This document shows, one piece after another, positions 7,914 through 19,108 of a DNA stretch of 64,000 nucleotides (position 1 is the first letter of the stretch; each line of letters opens with the position of its first letter). The DNA comes from BOG-933 sp037132135 (lineage in GTDB: Bacteria; Pseudomonadota; Alphaproteobacteria; Azospirillales; Azospirillaceae), in NCBI GenBank assembly GCA_037132135.1, contig JBAXPR010000002.1:1-64000 (forward strand), read 5' to 3'. The position numbers were made by a program, and so were the translations under genes. A model generated the notes under the pieces. That model worked only from the letters and a program-made list of their open reading frames with translations. It was not told where the DNA came from and ran no database searches.

Positions 7914-7967
7914 CTATTCCGGGACCGTTGCCTTGAAATCCTTCGGATTGATATTGATATCACGCAT
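7914..7967 (-). CDS. Possible 17-aa micro-ORF
   Basis: An ATG with GGAGAG 7 bases upstream opens a 17-codon frame (MRDININPKDFKATVPE) closed by TAG. The good ribosome binding site is the only support. It could be a leader peptide for the downstream 87-aa gene, 235 bases further on, or chance. Confidence 0.25.
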   Translation of the reverse strand: MRDININPKDFKATVPE

Positions 7968-8021
7968 AACATACTCTCCAGACACCACCCTTTGCTCTCG
8001 TCCTAATCTTCAGCATCTTTC

Positions 8022-8690
8022 CTACCACCTCACCAGATCCAGCAGCTGCTCAAACCGGTCGATCACCATCTCGGCCCCGAGATCGCGGGCCGGAACCTTG
8101 GTGTAGCCGTAGCTGACCGCGACCACACGCACGCCGGCGGCCTGGGCCGAGAGGACGTCGTTGCGGCTGTCGCCGATCATCAGCGCCTGGGCAGGGGCGA
8201 CGGCGAGGCGGTCGAGGACCCAGCGCACCGGCGCGGGGTCGGGTTTGCGCCGGGCGAGCACGCCGGCGCCGAGACTCACCTCGAAGCGGGCGGCGAGGCC
8301 GAGGCCGGCGAGCAGCGGCCGCAGTATCCGCTCGGGCTTGTTGGTGCAGAGGGCGAGGCGGTGGCCGGCCGCGGCCAGGGCTTCCAGGGTTTGCGCGACC
8401 CCGGGATAGAAGGCCGAGTCCGAGTCCGGATGCTCGGCATAATAATCGATGTAACGGTCAACGGTGGCCGCTTCGGCCGCGGCGGCGAGGGTGGCGCCGG
8501 TGCGGCGCCAGGCCTGGCGCACCAGCTCGGTGGCGCCGTCGCCGACCATCTCGCGGACCTCGGCGGTGTCGAGGGCACGGCGGCCCTGGCCGGTCAGCAG
8601 GCGGTTGATGGCCCGGGTCATGTCGGGAACGCTGTCGATCAGCGTGCCGTCGAGGTCGAAGATCAGGGCGGCGGCGGGTTTGGGCATCAT
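8022..8690 (-). CDS. gph: Phosphoglycolate phosphatase (HAD superfamily)
   Basis: A 222-residue HAD hydrolase that splits 2-phosphoglycolate, formed by DNA repair or the RuBisCO oxygenase reaction, to glycolate. Motif I is FDLDGTLIDS with nucleophile D12 and acid D14. Motif II is ALCTNKPE (T116). Motif III uses K149 of RRKPDP, and motif IV is MIGDSRNDV. The cap domain (about 20-90) is of the Gph type, with EVREMVGDGATELVRQA. The start is the first of two ATGs at 8690. The gene is divergent from glmU, 90 bases away. An open frame continuing to 9764 is a shadow of glmU. Confidence 0.92.
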   Translation of the reverse strand: MMPKPAAALIFDLDGTLIDSVPDMTRAINRLLTGQGRRALDTAEVREMVGDGATELVRQAWRRTGATLAAAAEAATVDRYIDYYAEHPDSDSAFYPGVAQTLEALAAAGHRLALCTNKPERILRPLLAGLGLAARFEVSLGAGVLARRKPDPAPVRWVLDRLAVAPAQALMIGDSRNDVLSAQAAGVRVVAVSYGYTKVPARDLGAEMVIDRFEQLLDLVRW

Positions 8691-8780
8691 CGGCGTTCTT
8701 CTGCGACAATTCGTGATTGGGAAGCGGCGGGTAGCTGTGGCATTAAGGCGGCGCATCTGCTTATAGCCCGGAACCGAGGG

Positions 8781-10115
8781 ATGACCCAGTCTGCCGTTGC
8801 CGTCGTGATCCTTGCCGCCGGCAAGGGCACCCGCATGAAGTCCGACCTGCCCAAGGTCCTGCATCCCCTGGCCGGACGGCCGATGATTCGCCACGTCCTC
8901 GACGCGGTGGCCACGCTGTCGCCGGCCCGGGTCGTGGTGGTGGTCGGCCCCGAGCAGCAATCGGTCGCCGCCGCGGTGGCGCCGGTGCCGGTCGCGGTCC
9001 AGACCCGGCAGCTCGGCACCGCCGACGCCGTGCGGGCCGCCAGCGACAGCTTGGCCGGTTTTGCCGGCGAGGTGCTGGTGCTCTACGGCGACACGCCGCT
9101 GCTGACCCCGGAAACCCTGGCGCGGATGGTCGAGGCCCGGCGCGCCGCCGACGACCCGGCCGTGGTCGTGCTCGGCTTCCGTCCCGCCGATCCCGGCGCC
9201 TATGGCCGGCTGATCGTCAATGCCGCCGGGACGCTGGAGAAGATTGTCGAACATCTCGACGCCAGCCCGGCCGAACGCGCGGTCGGCCTTTGCAATGCCG
9301 GCCTGATGGCCTTTGACGGCCGGCGGATGTTCGAACTGCTCGACCACATCGACGCCAACAACGCGAAGGGCGAATATTATCTCACCGACGCCGTCGGCTT
9401 GGCGCGGGTGCGCGGCTATGCCTGCACCGTGGTCGAGGCCCCCGAGTCCGAGGTGATGGGCGTCAACTGCCGGGCCGAGCTGGCGGAGGCGGAACAGCAG
9501 ATCCAAAAGCGCCTGCGCCGCGCCGCGATGGACAATGGCGCCACCCTGACCGACCCCGATACCACCTATTTTGCCCTCGACACCCGGCTCGGGCGCGATG
9601 TCACGGTTGGTCCCGGAGTCGTTTTCGCTCCCGGGGTCACAGTGGCCGACCGGGTCGAGATCAAGGCCTTCTGCCATCTCGAAGGCGCGACCGTCGCCGA
9701 GGGCGCGACCATCGGCCCCTATGCCCGGCTGCGGCCCGGCGCCGTGATCGGTCCCGGCGCCCACGTCGGCAACTTCGTCGAGATCAAGAATGGCACCCTA
9801 GAGGCCGGAGCGAAGGTCAATCACCTGACCTATATCGGCGACGCCAGCATCGGCGCCCGGGCCAACATCGGCGCCGGCACCATCACCTGCAATTATGACG
9901 GCTTCGCCAAGAGCCGCACCGTGATCGGGGCCGGCGCCTTCATCGGCTCCAACTCCTCACTGGTAGCGCCGGTCCACATCGGTGCCGGCGCGATCATCGG
10001 CGCCGGCAGCGTCGTGGTGAAGGACGTCGAGCCCGACGCCCTGACGGTGGCGCGCGGCCGGCAGCAGAACTACATCGGCTGGGCGGCGAAATTCCGCTCG
10101 GAGAAAAAGAAGTAA
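8781..10115 (+). CDS. glmU: Bifunctional GlmU (N-acetylglucosamine-1-P uridyltransferase / GlcN-1-P acetyltransferase)
   Basis: A 444-residue cytoplasmic enzyme that makes UDP-GlcNAc for peptidoglycan and lipopolysaccharide. The N-terminal pyrophosphorylase domain shows LAAGKGTRMKSDLPKVLH, the signature loop of sugar nucleotidyltransferases, and YGDTPLL. The C-terminal left-handed beta-helix begins near residue 255 with hexapeptide repeats (VGPGVVF, IGPYARLRPG, IGPGAHVGNFVEIKN) and ends with the acetyl-CoA site (GTITCNYDG, FIGSNSSLVAPV). The length matches the family. The ATG at 8781 starts the natural MTQSAVAVVILAAGKG. Twenty-two bases separate it from glmS, the preceding enzyme of the pathway, so the two form an operon. 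Confidence 0.97.
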   Translation: MTQSAVAVVILAAGKGTRMKSDLPKVLHPLAGRPMIRHVLDAVATLSPARVVVVVGPEQQSVAAAVAPVPVAVQTRQLGTADAVRAASDSLAGFAGEVLVLYGDTPLLTPETLARMVEARRAADDPAVVVLGFRPADPGAYGRLIVNAAGTLEKIVEHLDASPAERAVGLCNAGLMAFDGRRMFELLDHIDANNAKGEYYLTDAVGLARVRGYACTVVEAPESEVMGVNCRAELAEAEQQIQKRLRRAAMDNGATLTDPDTTYFALDTRLGRDVTVGPGVVFAPGVTVADRVEIKAFCHLEGATVAEGATIGPYARLRPGAVIGPGAHVGNFVEIKNGTLEAGAKVNHLTYIGDASIGARANIGAGTITCNYDGFAKSRTVIGAGAFIGSNSSLVAPVHIGAGAIIGAGSVVVKDVEPDALTVARGRQQNYIGWAAKFRSEKKK

Positions 10116-10137
10116 GCCCCCCCGGAGACCAGACCTC

Positions 10138-11964
<1,827 letters not shown>

Positions 11965-12183
11965 CGCCGGGCGGTTGTGGCGCGCCGACGCCACGGGTCG
12001 ACGCGGCCAAGATCGCCCGCGTCCTCGAGGATGGGCGCGGGCAGGGGGCCGGCCGGGATACCAGCCCTGGCTGCCCATCGGTGACGTTCCGTGGAACAGC
12101 CGCTGTCATCGGCCGCGCGGGATCAAGACCAGCCATAACCATCGCAACCATCGTGGCCTGCTGGCTGTCAGTGAGTCCGGGGC

Positions 12184-12819
12184 CTAGGAAACGCCATTGA
12201 GAAACATATCCACCGACTGGCGGACCCAGACCTCACGGTCTTCCGGTGTAAATGCGTGTGGGTGCCCGACCAGGAGACGGTCAAAAGGTTCGCCGGTGAT
12301 CAGGCGATGAAACTGTATGGCGGCAAAGATCGGGTCTTCGATGCGCAGGCGCCCCCGCTCGATTGCCCTCCTCAAAATCCGGGCGATCTCCTCCCATACG
12401 CATTTTAGACAGTCTTCGTGAGTCTTCAGAGACAATTCGGGAAACCGATGTCCTTCGGCGAAGAGAATGCGGATCAGCGCCACTGTCCGGGGCGTGGCTC
12501 CGGCCAGAAGACTGTGCCCGAGCGCGCGGAGAGTAATGGCAATGTCGGCATCCGGCATGTCCAACGTCGCCACCGAACTTCGCCAATCCTCGACCAGACG
12601 ACGAACCGCGGCTGCGAACAGGGCGGCTTTGTCGGGATAACGGATATAGAGCGTCCGTTTCGCCACACCTGCGGTGCGGGCAATCGTTTCGATGCTGGTG
12701 GCAGCGAAGCCGTGTTCGATGAACAGGTCTACCGCGACCTCAAGCAAACGTTCGTCACGCCGCTCCGCCTCGGCCCGCGAGGGCCTGCCGCCGCGGGACC
12801 GCGCTTTCCCTTCGTCCAT
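12184..12819 (-). CDS. TetR/AcrR-family repressor of the RND efflux operon
   Basis: A 211-residue regulator. Residues 25-70 form the TetR N-terminal helix-turn-helix: LLEVAVDLFIEHGFAATSIE, then IARTAGVAKRTLYIRYPDKAALF. The C-terminal half matches the AcrR C-terminal helical domain (DADIAITLRALGHSLL, LIRILFAEGHRFPELS) that binds small hydrophobic ligands. It is divergent from the RND operon, with a 165-base shared control region containing an AAACG/CGTTT palindrome. By analogy with AcrR and similar pairs it should repress the pump until a substrate binds. The N-terminus is rich in Arg and Gly, which is common in this group. Confidence 0.9.
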   Translation of the reverse strand: MDEGKARSRGGRPSRAEAERRDERLLEVAVDLFIEHGFAATSIETIARTAGVAKRTLYIRYPDKAALFAAAVRRLVEDWRSSVATLDMPDADIAITLRALGHSLLAGATPRTVALIRILFAEGHRFPELSLKTHEDCLKCVWEEIARILRRAIERGRLRIEDPIFAAIQFHRLITGEPFDRLLVGHPHAFTPEDREVWVRQSVDMFLNGVS

Positions 12820-12901
12820 GGTTCCCTCCCCTCCCGGCGCCCCTCGTTTAGCGCGTCAGCCGACCTGGGATCAACGCATAGCACAGTTGCACGTCGAAAA
12901 T

Positions 12902-12925
12902 AAACGACCCCGTTTCGTTTCGTTT
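12902..12925. promoter_or_regulatory. Candidate TetR-family operator
   Basis: A perfect 5-bp inverted repeat AAACG-ACCC-CGTTT (12902-12915) is followed by two more tandem CGTTT copies (12916-12925). It lies between the divergent tetR and RND genes, 60-83 bases before the pump operon start. The assignment rests on position and symmetry only. Confidence 0.45.
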
Positions 12926-12984
12926 GGGGGCGGGCTATAGGGTTGGGTGTCTCAGCCTTGCCATCAGTCAGATGTGTTCACGCC

Positions 12985-14202
12985 ATGCCGATCTTTCCGC
13001 CGTTCAGTCCACCGATCTCAGCCCCCGTCAGGACGAGGCAGGCCGCCGCCCTGGCCCTGGCTTTGCTGATCGCCGCCTGCGACGACAAGCCGCCGGCAGG
13101 GCCCCGGCCGATGCCGCCAGCGGCGGTGGGAGTGGTCACGGTGACGCCCCGTCGAGTCGCAGTCACCACAGAACTGCCGGGCCGCACCTCGGCCTTCCGG
13201 GTCGCCGAGGTGCGGCCGCAGGTCGGCGGCATCGTGTTGAGGCGGATGTTCACCGAAGGAGCCGAGGTCGCGGCCGGACAGCAGCTCTACCAGATCGACC
13301 CCGCCACCTTTCAGGCGGCCTTCGAAAGCGCCAGAGCAGATGTGGCCAAGGCGGGCGCTAACCTGAAATCGGTGGAGGCCAAGGCGGCGCGCTATGCCGA
13401 TCTGGTGAAGATCAACGCCGTGTCGCGCCAGGATTACGACGATGTGGTGGCCAGCCGGGAGCAGAACCGGGCGCAGATTTCGGTGGCCAGGGCGGCGCTG
13501 GAGACCGCGCGGATCAATGTAGAATATACCAAAGTCTACGCCCCGATTTCCGGGCGCATCGGCAGGTCGAACATTACCGAGGGCGCGCTGGTCACCGCCA
13601 ATCAGGCGACGCCGTTGGCCACCGTGACTCAGCTCGATCCGATCTATGTCGACATCAGCCAGTCCAGCTCCGAGTTGCTGCGCCTGCGCCGCGCCGCTTC
13701 AGCCGGACAGATGCGCAAGGAGGGCGAGGCTCAGGCCCCGGTGACGCTGAGGCTCGACGGCACCGGGGAGGTTTACGAATATCCCGGCCAACTGCAGTTT
13801 TCCGAGGTCACGGCAGATCCGGCCACGGGCGCCGTGCGGTTGCGGGCGGTGTTTCCCAACCCCCGCCAGGCGCTCTATCCCGGCCTCTTCGTGCGGGCAA
13901 TGGTCGATCAGGGGAGCCGCGACGCCGCCCTGCTGGTGCCGCAACAAGCCCTGGTCCGCGGGTCCGGCGGCGCCGCCTCGGTATGGGTGGTCGACGCCGA
14001 CCGCAAGGCCAATCCGCGCCCGGTGGAAACCGGCCCGGCCATCGGCAACGACTGGCTGATTACCAAGGGACTTCAGGCCGGCGATCAGGTGGTTGTCGAG
14101 GGACTCCAGAAAGTCCGCCCCGGCGCCGAGGTGGCGCCCTTCCCCGCCGCAGTCGCCGCCGTCCCTCCGGCGCCCGGCGCCTCGCCGTCCGTCCAGCCCT
14201 GA
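12985..14202 (+). CDS. RND efflux periplasmic adaptor (membrane fusion protein)
   Basis: A 405-residue AcrA/MexA-type adaptor that joins the inner membrane pump to the outer membrane channel. A lipoprotein signal ends at LLIAAC with Cys32. The chain then shows the HlyD/AcrA pattern: VTTELPGRTSAFRVAEVRPQ, a lipoyl half, and a helical hairpin (about 100-170, with SRQDYDDVVASREQNRAQI). A beta-barrel segment (VYAPISGRIGRSNITEGALV) and a membrane-proximal domain (LLVPQQALVRGS) follow. The C-terminus is Ala/Pro-rich. I chose the ATG at 12985, since the TTG 42 bases upstream would spoil the signal. The pump gene follows after 15 bases. Confidence 0.93.
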   Translation: MPIFPPFSPPISAPVRTRQAAALALALLIAACDDKPPAGPRPMPPAAVGVVTVTPRRVAVTTELPGRTSAFRVAEVRPQVGGIVLRRMFTEGAEVAAGQQLYQIDPATFQAAFESARADVAKAGANLKSVEAKAARYADLVKINAVSRQDYDDVVASREQNRAQISVARAALETARINVEYTKVYAPISGRIGRSNITEGALVTANQATPLATVTQLDPIYVDISQSSSELLRLRRAASAGQMRKEGEAQAPVTLRLDGTGEVYEYPGQLQFSEVTADPATGAVRLRAVFPNPRQALYPGLFVRAMVDQGSRDAALLVPQQALVRGSGGAASVWVVDADRKANPRPVETGPAIGNDWLITKGLQAGDQVVVEGLQKVRPGAEVAPFPAAVAAVPPAPGASPSVQP

Positions 14203-14217
14203 CCGGAGACCCGCCCC

Positions 14218-17200
14218 ATGTCCAGGTTCTTCATCGACCGGCCCGTCTTCGCCTGGGTTCTCGCCCTCACCATCATGCTGATCGGCGCGCTCTCGGTCCT
14301 GCGTCTGCCGGTCGAGCAGTATCCCCGCATCGCCCCGCCCTCGGTTGCCATTACCACCTCGTATCCCGGCGCTTCGGCCCAGACCCTTGAAAACACCGTC
14401 ACCCAGGTCATCGAGCAGAAGATGAACGGGCTCGACCACCTGCGCTACATGGGGTCGACCTCCGACTCAACCGGCTCGCTGACCATCACACTGACCTTCG
14501 ATCCCGAGGCCAATCCCGACATCGCCCAGGTTCAGGTCCAGAACAAGCTGCAACTGGCCCTGCCGCTGCTGCCTCAGGAGGTGCAGCAGCAGGGAGTGAA
14601 GGTGGCCAAGGCGGCCAAGAGCTTCCTCATGGTGATCGGGCTGGTCTCAACCGATGGCCGGACCAACGCCAACGACCTGACCGATTATCTCTCGTCGCGC
14701 CTACAGGACGACATCAGCCGGGTGCCCGGCGTGGGCGAGGTGATGGTGTTCGGCGCCCCCCACGCCATGCGGGTCTGGCTGGATACCGACAAGCTGGTGA
14801 GCTTCAAGCTCAGCGTCGCCGACGTGGTGGCGGCGGTCAAGGCCGAGAACGCCGAGGTCTCGGCGGGTCAGATCGGCGGCGCCCCCGCCTTGCCCGGCCA
14901 GCGTGTCAACGCCACCATCGTCGCCCAGAACCGGATGGAGACCCCGGAGCAATTCGGCGAAATCCTGATCCGGGTCACTCCTGAAGGCTCCCGGGTGCGG
15001 TTGAAAGACGTCGCCCGCCTCGAAATCGGCGCCGAAAACTATGAAACCGTGGTGCGCTACAACGGGAGGCCGGCGGCGGGCATGGCCATCAAGCTCGGGG
15101 CCGGCGCCAACGCTCTCGATACCGCTGAGGCGGTGCGCCACCGGATGGGCGAACTGTCGGGCTTCTTCCCGCCCGGGGTGGAGGCGGTGTTCCCCTTCGA
15201 CACCACCCCCTTCGTGCGGGTGTCGATTGAGGAGGTGGTCAAGACCCTGGCCGAGGCGATCGGGCTGGTGTTCCTGGTGATGTACCTCTTTCTCCAGAAT
15301 TTCCGCGCCACCCTCATTCCCACCATCGCGGTACCGGTGGTGTTGCTGGGCACCTTCGGGGTGCTGGGACTGTTCGGCTTTTCCATCAACACCCTGACCA
15401 TGTTCGGCATGGTGCTGGCGATCGGCCTGTTGGTGGACGATGCTATCGTGGTGGTGGAGAACGTCGAGCGGCTGATGACCGACGATGGGCTGTCGCCCCG
15501 CGAGGCCACTCGCAAATCCATGGACCAGATCACCGGCGCCCTGGTCGGCATCGCCCTGGTGTTATCGGCGGTGTTCGTGCCGATGGCTTTCTTCGGCGGC
15601 TCGACCGGGGTGATCTACCGCCAGTTCTCACTCACTCTGGTCACCGCCATGGCGCTTTCGGTGCTGGTGGCTCTGATCCTGACCCCGGCCCTCTGCGCCT
15701 CGATCCTCAAGCCGGTGCCCCACGGCATGGCCACCACCGGCTTCTTCGGTTGGTTCAATCGCAATTTCGAGCGCAGCCGGCGGCGCTACGACGGTAGCGT
15801 CGCTCATGTTCTCGGCCGAACCGGGCGCTATCTCTTGCTCTACGGCGGCATCATGCTGGCGCTGGTGCTGCTGATGCGGGCGGTGCCGGGCTCGTTCCTG
15901 CCCGAGGAGGATCAGGGGGTGATGTTCGTGCTGGCCCAAGCGCCAGCCGGCGCCAGCCAGGAGCGGATGCGGGAAACCCTGAAGACGGTCGAGGAGCACT
16001 TCCTCAACGCCGAAAAGGAGTCGGTGGCCGGCATCTTCACCGTCGCCGGCTTCAGCTTCGCCGGCCGCGGCCAGAGCGGCGGTCTCGCTTTCGTTAATCT
16101 CAAGGACTGGAGCCAGCGCCAGCGTCCCGATCAGCAGGTACTGGCCATCGCCGGAAAGGCAATGGGGGCCTTTTCGCGGATTAAGGATGCCCTGGTCTTC
16201 GCCTTCCCGCCTCCGGCGGTGATGGAACTCGGCAACGCCAGCGGCTTCGATTTCCAGCTTCAGGATCAGGGCGGTCTCGGCCACGAGGCCCTGATGCAGG
16301 CCCGCAATCAGCTCCTGGGTCAGGCGGCACGCAATCCGGCCCTGGCCATGGTCCGGCCCAACGGCATGGAGGATACCCCCCAGCTCCGCGTCACCGTCGA
16401 CCGGGAAAAGGCCGGCGCCCTCGGACTGTCGCTGGCCGACATCAACACCACGCTGTCGGCGACCTGGGGCTCGGTCTACGTCAACGATTTCATCGAAAGC
16501 GGCCGGGTCAAGAAAGTCATACTCCAGGCCGACGCGCCCTTCCGTATGCAGCCGGGCAATCTCGAGCGCCTGCAGGTGCGCAACAATACCGGCGAAATGG
16601 TGCCGTTCTCGACCTTCTCGAGCACCGCCTGGAGCTATGGCTCGCCTCAGTTGGAGCGCTACAACGGCATCCCGTCGCGCGACATCATGGGGTCGCCGGC
16701 GCCCGGCCACAGCTCTGGTCAGGCGATGGCGGCGATGGAGGAGATCGCCCGCACCCTGCCCCCCGGCATCGGCTTTTCCTGGGCCGGACTCTCTTACGAG
16801 GAGCGGCTGGCCGGCTCCCAGGCGCCAGCGCTTTACGCCATCTCCATACTGGTGGTCTTCCTCTGCCTCGCCGCGCTGTATGAAAGCTGGTCGATTCCGA
16901 TGGCGGTGTTGATGGTGGTGCCGCTGGGGGTGGTGGGCGCGGTGGCGGCGGTGTATCTGCGTGGCCTGCCCAACGACGTCTATCTTCAGGTCGGTCTGCT
17001 GACCACCATCGGTCTCGCCGCCAAGAACGCCATCCTGATTGTCGAGTTCGCCAAGGACCTGCACGAGCAGGGGCACTCGCTGGCGGAGGCGGCGGCGTTG
17101 GCCGCCCGCCAGCGCCTGCGGCCGATCCTGATGACTTCGCTGGCCTTCATGCTCGGGGTGCTGCCGCTGGCCATCGCCCATGGTGCCGGCTCGGGCGCCC

Positions 17201-17337
17201 AGAACGCCATCGGCACCAGCGTGCTCGGCGGCATGGTCTCGGCCACGGTGCTGGCCATCTTCCTGGTGCCGCTGTTCTTCGTCGTCGTCCTGAAGCGGCT
17301 GCGCCGCGCCATCGATCCGGCCCTGCAAGAGGCGTGA
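14218..17337 (+). CDS. RND multidrug efflux transporter (HAE1/AcrB type)
   Basis: A 1,039-residue inner membrane proton/drug antiporter of the hydrophobe/amphiphile efflux-1 family, the full usual length. It opens MSRFFIDRPVFAWVLALTIMLIGALSVLRLPVEQYP, a textbook HAE1 start that includes the first membrane helix. The proton relay is present: the aspartate pair in GLLVDDAIVVVENVER (helix 4) and the lysine in AAKNAILIVEFAKDL (helix 10). Two large periplasmic loops (about 40-340 and 560-870) form the porter domain. It lies between the adaptor and channel genes. Its substrates cannot be told from the sequence. Confidence 0.96.
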   Translation: MSRFFIDRPVFAWVLALTIMLIGALSVLRLPVEQYPRIAPPSVAITTSYPGASAQTLENTVTQVIEQKMNGLDHLRYMGSTSDSTGSLTITLTFDPEANPDIAQVQVQNKLQLALPLLPQEVQQQGVKVAKAAKSFLMVIGLVSTDGRTNANDLTDYLSSRLQDDISRVPGVGEVMVFGAPHAMRVWLDTDKLVSFKLSVADVVAAVKAENAEVSAGQIGGAPALPGQRVNATIVAQNRMETPEQFGEILIRVTPEGSRVRLKDVARLEIGAENYETVVRYNGRPAAGMAIKLGAGANALDTAEAVRHRMGELSGFFPPGVEAVFPFDTTPFVRVSIEEVVKTLAEAIGLVFLVMYLFLQNFRATLIPTIAVPVVLLGTFGVLGLFGFSINTLTMFGMVLAIGLLVDDAIVVVENVERLMTDDGLSPREATRKSMDQITGALVGIALVLSAVFVPMAFFGGSTGVIYRQFSLTLVTAMALSVLVALILTPALCASILKPVPHGMATTGFFGWFNRNFERSRRRYDGSVAHVLGRTGRYLLLYGGIMLALVLLMRAVPGSFLPEEDQGVMFVLAQAPAGASQERMRETLKTVEEHFLNAEKESVAGIFTVAGFSFAGRGQSGGLAFVNLKDWSQRQRPDQQVLAIAGKAMGAFSRIKDALVFAFPPPAVMELGNASGFDFQLQDQGGLGHEALMQARNQLLGQAARNPALAMVRPNGMEDTPQLRVTVDREKAGALGLSLADINTTLSATWGSVYVNDFIESGRVKKVILQADAPFRMQPGNLERLQVRNNTGEMVPFSTFSSTAWSYGSPQLERYNGIPSRDIMGSPAPGHSSGQAMAAMEEIARTLPPGIGFSWAGLSYEERLAGSQAPALYAISILVVFLCLAALYESWSIPMAVLMVVPLGVVGAVAAVYLRGLPNDVYLQVGLLTTIGLAAKNAILIVEFAKDLHEQGHSLAEAAALAARQRLRPILMTSLAFMLGVLPLAIAHGAGSGAQNAIGTSVLGGMVSATVLAIFLVPLFFVVVLKRLRRAIDPALQEA

Positions 17338-17342
17338 CTTCC

Positions 17343-18773
17343 ATGAAAATGACTGAGATCGTCGGCTGTGCGGTGGTGGCCCTGGTGGCCTCGGGATGCT
17401 CGCTGATCCCCGACTATTTTCGCCCCGAAGCCCCCGTTCCGGTCGCGTGGCCGGACGGTCCCGCCTATCGCGGCGCTCCTGCACCCGGCCCGGTGGCCGC
17501 TCCGGCGGCCGGACGCTCGTGGCGGCAAACCTTCACCGACCCCAGGCTCCAGCATCTGATCGACCAGGCGCTGACCAACAACCGAGACCTCCGGGTGGCG
17601 GTGCTGTCGGTGGAGGCCGCCCGCGCCAGCCACGGCGTCACCGAATCCGCGCTGCTGCCCCGCCTCGACGCCGGTGCCTCGGAAACCGCGAAGAGAACCC
17701 CGAAAGACCTCAGCGGAACGGTGCCGCCCCGGGCCGTCACCGGCCGCCGCTACGACGTCACTCTCGGCGTGGCGTCGTATGAGCTGGACCTTTTCGGCCG
17801 GGTGCGCAGCCTGGAAGCCGAGGCGCTGGAGCAGTATCTTGCCACTGACGAAGCTCAAGTCAGCGTAAGGATTGCCCTGGTCGCCGAGGTCGCCAACAGC
17901 TACCTCACCCTCGTCGCCGGCCGCGAAACCCTGGCGGTGGTCGAAAACACCGTCGCCGCCCGCCAGAAGTCCCACGATCTGATTTCCCGGAGTTTCCAGC
18001 GCGGCATCGGCTCGCAACTGGACGTCGCCCAGGCGCGCACGGCGCTGGAGACGGCGCGGGCCGCCCGCGAACGCACTCTCCGCCAGATCGCCCAGGACGA
18101 AAACGCCCTCACCCTGCTGCTGGGAGCGCCGCTGAACCGGAGCCAGGATCTCGACGGCGCCACGCTGGACGATATCGCCCTGGTCGGGGACGTGCCGGTC
18201 GGCCTGCCCTCGGAGGTGATCCTGCGCCGTCCCGACATCCGGCAGGCCGAGCATCAGCTTAAGGCCGCCAACGCCAATATCGGCGCGGCGCGGGCGGCGT
18301 TCTTTCCCTCGATCTCGCTCACCGGCACCGTGGGCACCGCCAGTGCCAAGCTCGGCGATCTCTTCGCCAGTGGCTCGGGGGCCTGGAGCTTCGCGCCGCA
18401 GATCTCGGTGCCGGTCTTCGACTATGGCCGCAACGAGTCCGCTCTGGAGGAGGCCAAGGCCAACCAGAAGATCGCCGTGGCACGCTACGAGAAAGCCATC
18501 CAGAGCGCCTTCCGCGAAGTCGCCGACGCGCTGGCTGCCCGGGGTACCCTGACCAACCAGCTTGCGGCCCAAAAGGCGCTGGTCGATGCCGCCCGGCTGA
18601 ACGTCCGGCTGGCCCTGGCCCGTTACGAACACGGCGTCGACAGCTACCTCGCCACTCTTGATGCCCAACGGTCGCTATTCAGCGCCCAAGAGGACGAAAT
18701 CACCGTGCGTGCCGGGCGCCTTGCCAACCTTGTTACCCTATACAAGGTTCTTGGGGGCGATGGACAGGAGTAA
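17343..18773 (+). CDS. Outer membrane efflux lipoprotein (NodT/OprM family)
   Basis: A 476-residue TolC-like channel with a lipoprotein signal ending LVASGC (Cys19), then SLIPDYFRPEAPVP, the usual start of the NodT family. Two OEP repeats follow. Conserved segments are SYELDLFGRVRSLEAEALEQY, NSYLTLVAGRETL and LPSEVILRRPDIRQAEHQLKAANANIGAARAAFFPSISLTG. The ATG at 17343 has AAGAGG 10 bases before it. The overlapping GTG at 17334 would have no useful spacing. It completes a three-part pump under the divergent TetR regulator. Confidence 0.93.
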   Translation: MKMTEIVGCAVVALVASGCSLIPDYFRPEAPVPVAWPDGPAYRGAPAPGPVAAPAAGRSWRQTFTDPRLQHLIDQALTNNRDLRVAVLSVEAARASHGVTESALLPRLDAGASETAKRTPKDLSGTVPPRAVTGRRYDVTLGVASYELDLFGRVRSLEAEALEQYLATDEAQVSVRIALVAEVANSYLTLVAGRETLAVVENTVAARQKSHDLISRSFQRGIGSQLDVAQARTALETARAARERTLRQIAQDENALTLLLGAPLNRSQDLDGATLDDIALVGDVPVGLPSEVILRRPDIRQAEHQLKAANANIGAARAAFFPSISLTGTVGTASAKLGDLFASGSGAWSFAPQISVPVFDYGRNESALEEAKANQKIAVARYEKAIQSAFREVADALAARGTLTNQLAAQKALVDAARLNVRLALARYEHGVDSYLATLDAQRSLFSAQEDEITVRAGRLANLVTLYKVLGGDGQE

Positions 18774-19108
18774 TCGAACGATCAGCTCAGGCAAATCGAC
18801 GGGATTACGGAGACGTGCTTGCCATACCTAAGTCTGTCGATTGTTACTATAACATAACTCCAGGAAAGCGGCCGGATACGTATATTATGTTTGATGCCAA
18901 TATTTGGATAATCGATGACTGTTAACTGACTGTTTGACCGGCAAGCCGCGATGGTTTCGCCGGACGGGCGAACCTGACGAGCGGGATCGATGGAGGTGCG
19001 CCGCCCTGAAATGTCGGCAGATGTGGACATTTCGCTGCATGGTCACATCGGAAAAAGCGGCGTATAGTGCCAAGGTAGCTCTACCAAACGGCACAAAGGA
19101 GACACGAA
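18774..19108. other. Intergenic region, AT-richer, with an inverted repeat
   Basis: About 335 bases with no convincing gene; the frames here lack ribosome binding sites and sensible composition. A perfect inverted repeat AAATGTC-N10-GACATTT lies at 19009-19032, and TATAGT (19063-19068) could be the -10 of the next gene. The base composition drops below that of the efflux operon. Confidence 0.5.
19009..19032. promoter_or_regulatory. Inverted repeat, possible operator
   Basis: AAATGTC (19009-19015) and GACATTT (19026-19032) are exact complements with a 10-base spacer, about 80-100 bases upstream of the secreted four-cysteine gene. The arms lie about 17 bases apart centre to centre, which fits a dimeric regulator. 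No family is assigned. Confidence 0.3.

Larger units (their letters stand above)
7679..8021. other. AT-richer intergenic region with a CtrA-type site and a micro-ORF
   Basis: About 340 bases of lower GC between the 87-aa gene and gph. It holds the TTAA-N7-TTAA site (7788-7802), inverted words around GAATGC (7831-7875) and a 17-codon micro-ORF on the minus strand (7914-7967). No full-length gene is seen. Confidence 0.55.

Noticed and set aside
15628..18668. Two long minus-strand frames opposite the RND pump and channel genes
   Set aside because: They are shadows of strongly identified genes on the plus strand.
18782..19030. An 82-residue minus-strand frame after the efflux operon
   Set aside because: No ribosome binding site and no protein-like pattern; it overlaps the inverted repeat region.
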